DNA from: Kondoa malvinella
Taxonomy: Eukaryota; Basidiomycota; Agaricostilbomycetes; Agaricostilbales; Kondoaceae
Reading direction: 5' to 3'
NCBI GenBank assembly: GCA_039545315.1
Contig: BCIM01000010.1
Location: forward strand, 384,441-448,440
Length of the DNA: 64,000 nt
The notes under the pieces were generated by a model. That model was given only the letters and a program-made list of their open reading frames with translations. It had not been told where the DNA came from and made no database searches. The position numbers were made by a program, and so were the translations under genes. Shown in pieces: positions 22,504-33,202 of this stretch. Position 1 is the first letter of the stretch. Each line of letters opens with the position of its first letter.

Positions 22504-24009
22504 ATGGACGTGAGCAAGCTGCCACCGGAAGATCGGAAGAAACTCTACGACGCAGGGGGGTTCTTGATTGTCGACGGTCTGGTGCAAGGCAGTGAATTCG
22601 GTTTGGATGGACAAGTTTGGCAGGCGAGCACAACGTCATCGCATGTAAGATTACAAGTAGCTGACCAGTGAGAGCAGGTCAAAGAGTTCTCTGGCGTCAA
22701 GCTGTTGCCTGTTGGATTGCATCTGTTCACGTTCAGCAACCCGTCGTCCGCTGCTCAAGATTCGGGTTTGGGCATCAGAAAGGCCATATTACATGTTGTG
22801 CAGCCTCAAGAGGTGCTAGTCAGGAAATGGGATAGCTCAGCTGGTGAAATATCGGATGAAGGCAGGCCAAACAAACGCAGGAGAACAGTGGAAGCTAGCA
22901 TGAGCGAAGAAACGACGGTCGTCTCTCAAGATCATATCAAGTCCCTAGATCTCGCCCTTGCGCCATATCCTTTCGAAAAGCTAGAAGAATGGAAGAGTCT
23001 CACTTCGCACATTGATACAGCTTGTCTGGCAAGAGTAATAGGCTTCGATTCTGCTGGAGATGCTCGTCTAGATTCCTTGTCGCCTAGCTCGAGTGAACTC
23101 AAAACAGGTCAGAAGCCTGAAGCGAAACCGATAGAGCCCAAGATGACATGGGGCAAGCCAAGACCTGAAGCGGAAGATGACATGTTACCTGAAGCGACTC
23201 CAGCAGCTTCGGAAGAAGTGCTCAATTTCGCTGCGTTTGACCTGAAGCGCAGCTGGCCGGCTGGTGCAGTCGCTGAAGATCTCACGAAGCATAGTACGGA
23301 CAAGAGTTGGCTGTTACAACATGTCGTCAATTTACAACTAGATGGAGGTGCGCAGACTAAGCTTCTCACAATGTTGTGTGTTGGCTAAGCCTTGGCACAG
23401 AGTCGCGCCAGCTTCTAGCTGAACTCCAACTGGCCTTTGTCCTCTTTATCAATGTCAACAACTTCTCTTCGCTCGAAATTTACAAATCTATCATTTCCCT
23501 CTTATGCAAAAGCAAAGACGTCCTTCTTCCACCTACGCCCAACTCGTCCCCAATTGATCTATCACTATACTCTGATATGCTCATAATACTGCAAGCTCAA
23601 CTTTCGTCACTCCGAGAAGGATTCTTCGACCTCGATCTACCAGAATTAGATACCTTCCTCATTGCCGAACTGACTTTTTTACGCGATTCACTCCGAAGCG
23701 TCAACAAGCGCTGGCTCAACGCTCACCAATGGACGACCTTCGTTTCCCACTGGTCGAAATTTGCCGAATACGCAGGAGAAAAGTTCGGTTGGGATTTGAA
23801 AAGTTTAGAGAAACCTTTTCCTTTTGGAAAGTTGCATTATGATCTATTGAAAGAGGGTGTAGAGAGTGATGAAGAGTTGTGAGTTTGTATTTCAGTGGTT
23901 TGGTTATTTGCTTAGATTTATGAGTAGGTTTGCGGAGGAAGGAGAAGATGCGCCTGTTATGGTCGAGACGGAGGATTTGGATTCGGGTGAAGAGTATACG
24001 ATGGGATGA
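22504..24009 (+). CDS. AAR2: AAR2 splicing factor
   Basis: Cytoplasmic chaperone for U5 snRNP assembly that binds Prp8 until nuclear import. Four exons. The N-terminal domain has GGFLIVDGL and, across the first intron, VKEFSGVKLLPVGLHLFTFS, a family hallmark. A basic NKRRR patch and an acidic linker follow. The C-terminal helical domain starts SRQLLAELQLAFVLFINVNN and runs to NAHQWTTFVSHWSKFAEYAG. The last exon codes an acidic tail ending EEYTMG. Splices at 22649 (GTAAGA) and near 23350 (GTGCGC) restore the frame. Length is typical for fungi. Confidence 0.9.
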
Positions 24010-24637
24010 TGGTGAGTACATTTGTAGAGACGAATGTGCTCGTCCTGATGTGCGCAGTAGACAAATAGGTCTTTGGCATTTCAAGGGTCGCCGACTATAC
24101 TCGCACAGTAGACATAACGCTACTCGTAAGCTTAGAGTTGAACAGTGAGTGCCAAGAGCACCTGTGTTTGACTTGGGCTGATACAGAAAACAAAGCAACT
24201 ATATCGCAACGGGAGATCACGCCCTCGTCTGGTGCTCAGCATTCATTCGGATATAACAGAGGCTTCAAGTTGTGCAGCAGCGACAGAGCGAGAAATCGCG
24301 CAGTGAAGGGCTGGAATTGGCGCAACACATTCATGCAACTTGCTGCAACCATCTTGCTCGTCTTGTGTGCTTTCCGTCCTACAGAGCAGACAGCGCTACC
24401 TGTATCTCCTGCTAGCGCTCCCGCACAGTAGCATGCGAGACACTTTTACACGCGATGCCCCGCGTCGACCTTTGTTGAGCCCCAGCAGCGATCTCTACCT
24501 CGTCTGTAAGCCCAACAAAGCAGAGTAAGCAGTCCTTGTAGTGTACAGAAACGAAGCTGGTCCACAGGCAGAGTCTCTGAAGCAACGTGAGTAAAGCTCA
24601 AAGGCGTTCCAATCAGCCTTCATGTAGTCTGTGCAGC
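24010..24637. other. Intergenic, leader of glycogen phosphorylase
   Basis: 628 bp. An open frame at 24138-24431 contains a hydrophobic stretch but no start context, intron logic or family match, so I do not call it. No other signal seen. Confidence 0.4.
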
Positions 24638-27600
24638 ATGTCGAAGACGCCGCCAGCTCACACGAGCACCATGACCAATCCTCTAGAGGCTTCGCTGAAT
24701 TTGCAGCGTCGCCCTCGCATGCAGTAAGTCTTGCGCGAACAATGTTATGCACTTGCTGATACATCTATCCACAGCACGCGCAGTCCCACGGGTTATCTCG
24801 ACTCGAGTGGTGCTCAACTCGATGAAGTCTTTCCTCCTGAGAGTGATCCAAAAGTATGGAAGCAAGCTATGGCGAAAAACAAGCACACGCACAAGATGGA
24901 AGACATTGCTGCCAACGTTGTTGATCATCTGACCACAACGCTCGCGAGGGCACCTTTCAATGCCGATGATCTGTCCATGTATCAGAGTACAGCACTGGCT
25001 GTTCGTGATGAGCTCATTACGGTCAGTCGAATTTGTGCTGTCGATTTGACCTTGTGCTTACCCCATCTCTAGCGCTGGAACAAGACTCAAACGCACCTTG
25101 TACGTTCAAAATCTCTCCGCGCTGTGACGCTTTTTCGCCCATGCATGCACGCGACTGGCCACAGTCTGAGAAGCCTACAAAGCGTGTCTACTACCTTTCC
25201 CTCGAGGTGAGTTAACGTTTACATTAGCATTGAGCTGGTTTACATTATAAACCGTTGCAAGTTCTTGATGGGGTGAGTGAAAGCTGCTGCCACAGCGTTC
25301 GCTTACTGATGGCGTCGCAGACGTACTCTTGACAACGCTCTTCTCAATCTCGATGCCAAAAAGCAGTACAGCGAGTCCATCAAAAGCCTCGGCTTCAACA
25401 TGGAAGATCTCATTGACTCCGAGCGTGATCAAGCACTAGGAAATGGTGGCTTAGGACGTCTGGCTGCTTGCTACCTTGACAGCGCTACTACCACTGAAAT
25501 TCCTTGCTGGGGGTGAGTTTCTTTTTCTGCTTGACAGTCTTCTCAAGCTCATCTATCGTCTAGTTACGGTCTCCGCTATGAATGTGCGCAGATAAATTCG
25601 AAGCACGCAAGACAATATGCTCACGCTTGCGCACAGTTGGTATTTTCCAACAAGCAATTCGCAAAGAGACTGGAGAACAGATCGAATTGCCTGACCCATG
25701 GCTCGAGTCTGCCAACCCATGGGAAATTCCAAGACTTGACACTGCGATCGAGATCCGTTTCTATGGTGAAACTACTCGTACTTCAGCTGGCAAGAACACG
25801 TATGTCGACTTCTGGTGCTTTTCGGCGCTGCATTATCTGATGCTTCGGAGTAGTGGAGCATGGACGGGTGGTCAGTTGATTCTGGCGGTACCTTACGACT
25901 GTCCGATCCCTGGCTGGAAAACGGAAAATGTCAACAACTTGCGTCTTTGGGCAGCGAAGAGCAAGCGGGCGTTTGATCTTGATGCATTCAATCAAGGAGA
26001 CTATCAGAAGGCTGTCGAAGAGAGCAACGATGCTTCTCTTATCACTCGAGTCCTTTACCCAAGCGAAAACACTATGGCTGGCAAAGAATTGCGTCTCAAA
26101 CAGCAAGCTTTCTGGTGTGCTGCTTCTCTTTCCGATATCCTGCGTCGTTTCAAGAAGCTCAAGCTACCTTGGAGCGAGTTCTCAAACTACAATGCGATTC
26201 AACTGAACGAGTCAGTCTGCATCCTCTCTGTGGCACTGATCAGATAGGTTCTGAGCTTGTTTTGGAAAACAGCACTCATCCAACCATCGCGATTGTGGAG
26301 CTACAGCGTGTTCTAGTCGATGAAGAGAATGTACCTTGGGACGAAGCTTGGGACATTGTTGTCAAGACTTTCGCATACACTAACCACACCGTCTTACCCG
26401 AAGGTACAACTTTTCCCAAACCCTCAGGTCGTCTTAACGATGAATCACAGCTCTCGAGAAATGGCCTGTTGGGCTGATGTCGAAAGTCTTGCCTCGACAC
26501 ATGGCTATCATCGTGAGCAGCTCGGCTAAGTTGGCATCTAATATTGAAGCGTCTCTCATCAGTTCGACATCAACCTTGCTCATTTGCAAGCTGTCGAAAA
26601 GAAGTTCCCTGTATGTCGCGCTCTTCTGAAACGATCTCACATTGCTCACGCATCTTTGTTGTATAGAATGATCGTGACCGCCTGGCACGTATGTCTATCA
26701 TTGAAGAGGGTGGGAATCAACAAGTCCGCATGGCCTGTAAGTCACCCTCGTGGCTATATATGACAATGCTGATTCTTCCTTTATGAAGTCCTTGCTGTCG
26801 TTGGTACTCATAAGGTTAACGGAGTGGCTGCTCTTCACTCTCGCCTCGTTGTCGACATGTTTAAGGATTTCGCCGACTTTTACGGTCGCGAGTAAGTTTC
26901 ACAGTCGTTTGTCGGCACTGGTTGACCAATAGATTGTCAGCCGCTTCACGAACGTAACCAACGGAATTACTTTCAGAAGATGGCTCTTGCAATGCAACCC
27001 TGACTTGGCTTCTTTGATCACGTCTAAGATTGGCGACGGCTGGATTGGCGACGCTACCAAGCTCAAAGACCTCGAAAAGTTCGCTGCAGACAAAGCTTTC
27101 CAGAAAGCGTTCTATGATTGCAAGTTGGCCAACAAAGCTCGTCTGGCAGCTTTCATCGAAGAACAGCAAGGTCGTGTGATCAACAGAAAAGCACTGTTTG
27201 ACATTCAGGTTAAGCGTATTCATCTCTACAAGCGGTCAGTCGCTCGGCCAAGCAAGCTTGCCTAGCTCCGCGCTGAATTTTTTGATTGCTCTAGACAAAC
27301 GTTGAACATCTTTGGCTGCATTTACCGCTATCTCGAGCTCAAGAAAATGACTCCGGAGCAACGCAAGAAGGTCGTCCCTCGTGTTGCCCTATTCGCTGGC
27401 AAAGCTGCCCCTGGCTACTATGCTGCAAAACAAGTGATAAGGCTGATCAACAACGTAGGAAGAGTCATAGACGAGGACGACGACATCCCAAAAGGTGAGT
27501 TTTTGCTCTATTTCACTCATCAACAGCGTCTAATGAAGTCCATTGCAGACGTTTACCAGGTTTGGGATAAATTTCATCACAGATGGTCACCTGCTGAATA

Positions 27601-28447
27601 ATTGAGCAGGTCTGCTTCCTACCCGACTACAGTGTCTCTCTCGCGTCAGTTCTTCTCGCTTAGCAGTTGCTGCGACTATTTATGTTCATACTTTCTTTCA
27701 GCGAGCTCCTTATTCCGGCTGCCGACATTTCTGAACACATCAGTACTGCTGGTACTGAAGCTAGTGGAACTTGTAAGCTTGTTGCCTTTTTAGCCATCAA
27801 GCTTATGCATGCATGTTAGCCAACATGAAATTTGCGCTCAACGGAGCTCCCCTCATTGGCACCAAAGATGGAGCTTCGATTGAAATCGCTGAAGAAGTTG
27901 GAGAAGAGAACGTCTTCTTCTTTGGTCATGAAACGGAAGAGATTGAGGATTTGCGTCACAAGCACATGTATAAACCTGAGCCAATGTGCGAGGAGCTCAA
28001 GGACGTGTTTGACAGTATTCGAGTACGTTTCCGCTCTTTTTTCGCGCACGAACTTCACTCAAATACTGGGCAGTCTGGCATGTTTGGCGATGCTCATATC
28101 TACGAATCTCTCTTGAACGAGTGCTCTGGCGCATCTGACCACTATTGCGTCCAAGATGATCTGCTCTCGTACCTTGGTGCTCAAAACAAGTCAGTCCCCA
28201 CTTTGACATTCGCAGTATACACTGATCGCTGTCTTCAGGATCGATGAGGCCTTCTCGAACAAGCAGACTTGGCTACAGAAGTGCATCTTGAACACTGCGC
28301 GCATGGGCAAGTTCTCCAGTGATCGCTGCAAGTGCTTTGTTCTTGGCTAGTCAGGCTGTCTGATACATCTGTGCAGGCATTCTCCAATACGCTGAAGAGA
28401 TTTGGAACGCTGAACCTGTCACCATTCCTCCCAGCGGTTCCTCCTAG
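24638..28447 (+). CDS. GPH1: Glycogen phosphorylase
   Basis: Pyridoxal-phosphate enzyme releasing glucose-1-phosphate from glycogen. About 20 exons. Ordered landmarks: [133 protein letters not shown], and [15 protein letters not shown] with the PLP-binding lysine. The C-terminal [20 protein letters not shown] closes the protein. Two exons are 11 nt (25262-25272 and 27549-27559). The last intron (28328-28376) has a GC donor with GCAAGT. The N-terminal extension carries Ser/Thr near RSPTG, in the position of the regulatory phosphorylation region of yeast Gph1; that role is inferred. Confidence 0.95.
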
Positions 28448-28882
28448 AGAAGAGTAGTAGAGTTTGATCAGATCAACTTTCGTTTCAGACATGACGCTAA
28501 AGGGATTGAAGGACACTGGGCTAAATTATGCTAACGTCGTTGCAATGGTATTGGGCATTCGTGAGGCATGCTTTGCCGCTTATATCAGCCTGCCCTCCCA
28601 AAACCTTAATTTCTTAAATGCTTGACCCACTGCTCCGCTCTCCCGCTCTTTTGTCGCTGCCAAGCTTGGCGCAGCAGCAGCAAGCAACCTCATTTCTTTG
28701 ACCTGTATGCCAACAGATGTCGTAGGCAGTCAGGCACTTAGATCCACGCTGCCCAAATCCGACTCTTGCAAGTTTCCCGCCTTCCGACCCTCTATTTTGG
28801 TACGCCTGCCAACATCGACATTGGAGCTCGGTAAAGGTTGTACAGCATTGGTTGCTCTCAGCGCCCGCACTTTCAGCTCGCC
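28448..28882. other. Intergenic
   Basis: 435 bp between two + genes, with no supported gene. Probably the 3' end of the phosphorylase and the promoter of the next gene. Confidence 0.4.
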
Positions 28883-30940
28883 ATGTCTTACGAGAAATTG
28901 GAAGCGCATGATTTCCCGTCTCGTCCACCTCGTCTAGGTCGTGGCTCTCTCTCGCCTACAACAGCTAGCCCGGCACTCAGTTTTACTTCGGCCGTCAAAG
29001 GCAGAACAGCTGTCCTGCTCAAGCGAACAATACTCGGGATCGGATGTCTGCTTCTACTGCATTATCTGGCTGGAGGCAACCGAGTGCACCGAGTCTACCA
29101 GAATGTACATTCTCTGGTCCAGAAGACATCACATAGCGGATTGCAAAGGCATGGAACAGTACCTATCACAAGGCTGTCGACGACGAGACGAACAAGCGAA
29201 GATCCCCCGCCTGTCCATCTGACAGAATCTAATGACATGTACATCGCTGCTGCTGTCGTCATGGACCAACGCTCTACATGGCAAGAAGGCGGACGCACAC
29301 CTTACTTCGTGCAGTTTATTCTATATTGGCACCTTCAAGATGCGGAGGTATGTGCGACTGGCTACTGTCCTACAATGCGTGTCCTGAATCGGGACGAATA
29401 GTGGGACGCTAAAATGGACATGATGCTCCAAGTCAATGCCACCTATGTCGATTTTCCCGAACTCGCTCCAATCCGCTGTCGACCATGGTCCACAACATCG
29501 AACGAACCTCTGCTACCAGAACAGATGCATTACGACCAACCACCTCATCATATAGATTGCGACATCCCTATCGAAATAGCCAGTGAACTCACTTCTGCAC
29601 CATCGAAGCTGTCTATGAAATTGAACTGGCGAGCGCTCGAAGTAGCTACGAAGAAAATCAGAGAGCAACTCATAGAAGCACGGCAGCAGAACGGAGATGA
29701 CTTTGACTGGCCTCAAGACCTCATCAGTCCACCCTCAGTCTCGACGCTACAGCTCGACCAGTACAATGTGCCCAAGACGACCTATTCGATATGTCTTACG
29801 CCATTCCGATATTTCGATGATTACCTTGATGGAGAGCGACCTCATCGGTTCATTGAGTGGCGAGCATACTGGAAGCGTCTGGGTGTTGAGAGGTACTTGC
29901 ACAAAAATGGCTATCAGACCAAGCTGAGCAGTATCAATCAGGGTCGTCTGGTTTGCATATGAAGGAGAAGAGAGCTACGTTGCTTTTGCAGAGCAGTTAT
30001 CAAAACTCTTGGGTGTCCAAGATGAAGTGCAGTAGGTACAGCTTTGATTTTCTTTACCCATATACTCATGCAAAGACTCAGTGTCGTCAAACGAATGGTT
30101 CATCCTTTCCCATACTGGGATCAGCCGCTGTACTACGGTGTCTGCTCGTCGCTGTATCGAAAAGCAAGCGACTACCTGATCGTTGTCGACCTGGATGAAA
30201 TGATCATGCTTGAACCGTCGGAATATGCAAATCCAGCAGCAGGCTTCAAGAGATGGTTAGATAGCTGGCCGGACAATCTTGGCGGTTATGCGATGAAGAG
30301 AACAGATCTTTCAATGACCAAGGAAGGTTTCGAAACGTCGCTAAAAGTGGATGGACCAGGTCCAGAGGTGCTCGCGCAAGATCTGTGGACAACTGTGCAG
30401 CCAATACAGGAACTACAAGCAGGCTGTAGGCTTTTTTTGCTCTCCCTTCAAAGACATTGGCTGATCGTATGTGCAGACCTGAAGAAGTCCATCTATCGGG
30501 CCGAAGCGCCAGAACGAATATGGACACATTTCGCAACAGCTATGTATCCTCTTCCAGAGCCAAAGAATGAAGCTTTACCTGTCAATTGGATTTGGTGGCC
30601 GAAACCAGTCTCTTTCGAAAAGCATGAGAATTGGTGGGAATTCCTCAATTGGCCAACGATGGATGTAGAGACGCCTGGCTACTGGGATGTCTGGCCGAGG
30701 ATGGTACATTGCAGATGGTAATGCTGGATCATGCTTATGTGACGCTTTGACTAAAGTATTTTTTAAGGTGGGGAGGACAGCCTGCTGGTGAGATTGGGTC
30801 GGAAGACTGGCCTACTAGTCCGGAACGAGAGCGCTTCAAGGTACGATCCGTTTGAGGTTTCTCTGGCTGTTGTTGACCGATCTATGCAGGATGACCTTCG
30901 AGCGGAAGTATTAGCGATAGGGGAAAAGATGAGTGAATGA
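28883..30940 (+). CDS. GT92-like (DUF23) glycosyltransferase, type II membrane protein
   Basis: Probable Golgi glycosyltransferase. A short Ser/Pro-rich cytosolic tail precedes one hydrophobic anchor (TILGIGCLLLLHYLAG, residues about 48-63). The luminal domain has SNDMYIAAAVVMDQ, FIEWRAYWKRLGVERVVWFA, HPFPYWDQPLYYGVC and YLIVVDLDEMIMLEP, the D-x-D-E site expected of this fold. A late WWPKPVSFEKHENWWEF follows. Introns at about 29347, 29894, 30025, 30426, 30720 and 30841 are needed; the one at 29894 (GTACTTGC...TCAATCAG) restores RVVWFAYEG. The acceptor sugar is unknown. Assignment rests on the YW...LGVERV / Q..YGVC / D-x-D-E order. Confidence 0.72.
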
Positions 30941-31177
30941 GTAAATGAGGTCGGGTTTGTACCATGCAGTAAGGGAATAGATGTAATCAGATGTAGTATA
31001 GGGCATAAGTAGACGAAGGGCAAGGTAGACCAAGATCTCGGCCGAGATGATTCGCAAGCATGATATGCTGACTCTGCAAACGTTGCTCGTTCTCGACCCA
31101 CATCACACTGCGCTAGAGCAAGAACACCATACCCTGCTGCTTGCTACATACCTCCAGAGCAGAAACTTGAAGATACC

Positions 31178-31775
31178 ATGTCGTCGCCAGCGATGCCCGA
31201 GCCGTTCTATAGCTATTTCGCTCGAGTAGAGCCCTTGCTCACCATTTTTGGCGCCATATATGCCATATTCTTTACCGAAACCTACTACAAGGCGAGTCTA
31301 GGACTTGTTCGATCTAATGGCATGATCTGACTTGGGAGCAAAGGCATACCTACCTATTGCGAGTCATGGTTTCGTCACTTTGCCTGCACATCCTACATCT
31401 ATCAGCACCATCAAGCTACTAGGAAATTGCTACGCTCTCATAGCCATGATCTCGCTTGCTATCATTCCAACTGTACAAAAAGCAAATATTCCCGAGCTCG
31501 TCAAGGCCAATATCTTTCGTCGCTTCCTTTTCGTTTTGGCTGTAATGGACATTGCGCACATCTATTGGTCTATGGTCGCCCTTGGACCTGACTTGATGTA
31601 TGACCTTGCTCACTGGAGTGAGCCTTATATCTCTTTTTGACTTTACTATGCTTACAAAATACAATGCGCAGATGGTCTGGGGTGGGGTAACATCGGTATA
31701 ACCATTGCGCTCTTCATTGGGCGTATCCTCTGGTTTGCCTATGATGCACGTCAGGCTCGCCCGAAAACAGCATAA
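31178..31775 (+). CDS. Small multi-pass membrane protein, DUF7704-like
   Basis: Three exons, about 160 residues and four hydrophobic spans. Starts MSSPAMPEPFYSYFARVEPL followed by TIFGAIYAIFFTETYY. Then LLGNCYALIAMISLAIIPTV, RFLFVLAVMDIAHIYWSMVA and GWGNIGITIALFIGRILWFA. This layout matches the fungal DUF7704 family, whose function is unknown. The first intron is best read with a GC donor (31292-31343), giving YKAYLPIASHG. A GT donor four bases later with an earlier acceptor would add two residues. Confidence 0.65.
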
Positions 31776-31868
31776 AGATCGACACAAAACAGCGTGAAAT
31801 GCTTTGCTACTGATACAACATGGACACAACAACATATACACTACGAATAACCCCATAACTCAAAGCCC

Positions 31869-32891
31869 CTAGAACGTCTTTGCTCCTGCTGCGCCAGCCA
31901 GAATACTTTGAAGATTGTGCCGCACCCACCAGCTCGACGCATTCTGCCTTTCCCTCTCTTCTTGCGCTCGTTTGGCTTCTTTCTCCAGCACTGTGGTCCA
32001 GCAAGGCGAATCATCAAACTTGGTCAATTTTGGACTTGTAGGTTCAGTCGACTTGGTGATCGCTGGAGCAGAAACCGTCTTTCGACTGTTTTCAAAATGC
32101 TGGGTCGGCCGTTTCTCCAAGCGTTCTCCGGGCTCATCTTCTGCATCCTCCTCTTCCTCTTTGGTCAAAGCGGATAAACTTTGGTCGTCTTTACTGCCAA
32201 GCTTTGCAGACCCAATCGCTTGCTTCACTTCATCAACCCGGTAGAGATTGAATTTCGATATTGACGGCAAAACGTTCTCTTCCAGATCCTGAACTCGCTT
32301 CTTTGCCGCCCCTTTCGACCAATGTTCCGTATATTGTTTCTTCCCCTCCAACCCGTACTCGTACCCTTGCCAGCAGTTCGAACAGCAATCTTGTATCGGC
32401 ACAGTCTCAGGGATGGATTCTGTTGGAGAAGAAGGCGAGGAAAGTGGGCGATAGAGGAAATAGGATTGTTGGGAAGAAGACAGCTCTGGAGTCGCTTCTG
32501 GAATTGCTGGCGTCGTGTCGACGATAGCACAGGTCTCTTCATTAGGGAAGGAAGAGTGATTTGGTGCAGAGCTGGACAGTCGGGACATCAATGGTTTAAA
32601 CGATGGTCGGGTTGGAGCGCTCGGACGTGTTTTCAGGCAGCTTTTCATTGGGCACGACGAGGAGGTGACTGTTGGTGTAGCTACTGAAGAGGAACGGGCA
32701 CGGCCAGGGATCTTGAGGCCCATCTTCCAACGCTTCGGCGCTTGTTCTCGGTCTGCATAAGCGGGGCTGCCAGAGTAGGATTGGGCTCGCATTCTGCTCA
32801 TATCAGGCGGTCGCATTCTGTTTGCTGTATTAGACCAATATGCGATTGTCTAGGAGATCGCTTACGGGCCCTCTTCAGCACAATCATGCAT
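31869..32891 (-). CDS. Unrecognised, largely disordered protein
   Basis: The main exon (32816-31869) codes about 315 residues, starting MRPPDMSRMRAQSYSGSPAY. A short upstream exon from ATG 32891 (MHDCAEEGP) joins it in frame through a GTAAGC...CAAACAG intron, so the true start is probably 32891. Low-complexity Ser/Pro/Glu regions surround one ordered patch, CCSNCWQGYEYGLEGKKQY, and a C-terminal block (SSWWVRHNLQSILAG). The conserved-looking Cys/aromatic patch suggests a real family, but I do not recognise it. Its 3' end lies 94 bp from the convergent DUF7704-like gene. Confidence 0.6.
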
Positions 32892-33202
32892 TGAACATTG
32901 GCTGAAGAATTTGACGCATTTGTGTGGCTGGCTGGCCTGCGTCGCTTTGGATTCGTACAACTCGTCTGTGTTAATAAAGCTTGCCATACTATGCTCATGC
33001 TAAAGAGGGAGAATCGAATTGCTTCTTGCCTCTCTTCGGCCTCGGGTTCCGTCTTTGCCGGACGACGGTGCCCCAGCTCATTGATCGTGATCGCAAAGAC
33101 AGGACAGAAAACGGGAATTGTACAGAGGATAGGACATGGCTATGAGATGCATGATGTGAGTGATCTATAAACAAGGCATGAAGTAAAGTGTATGAGTGTA
33201 TA
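32892..33202. other. Intergenic
   Basis: 311 bp, no supported gene. The antisense of a possible short frame near 32800-33000 lacks any family feature. Confidence 0.35.

Noticed and set aside
24138..24431. Small secreted protein
   Set aside because: The frame has no ATG in good context and no introns, the hydrophobic part is internal, and it overlaps the probable leader of glycogen phosphorylase.
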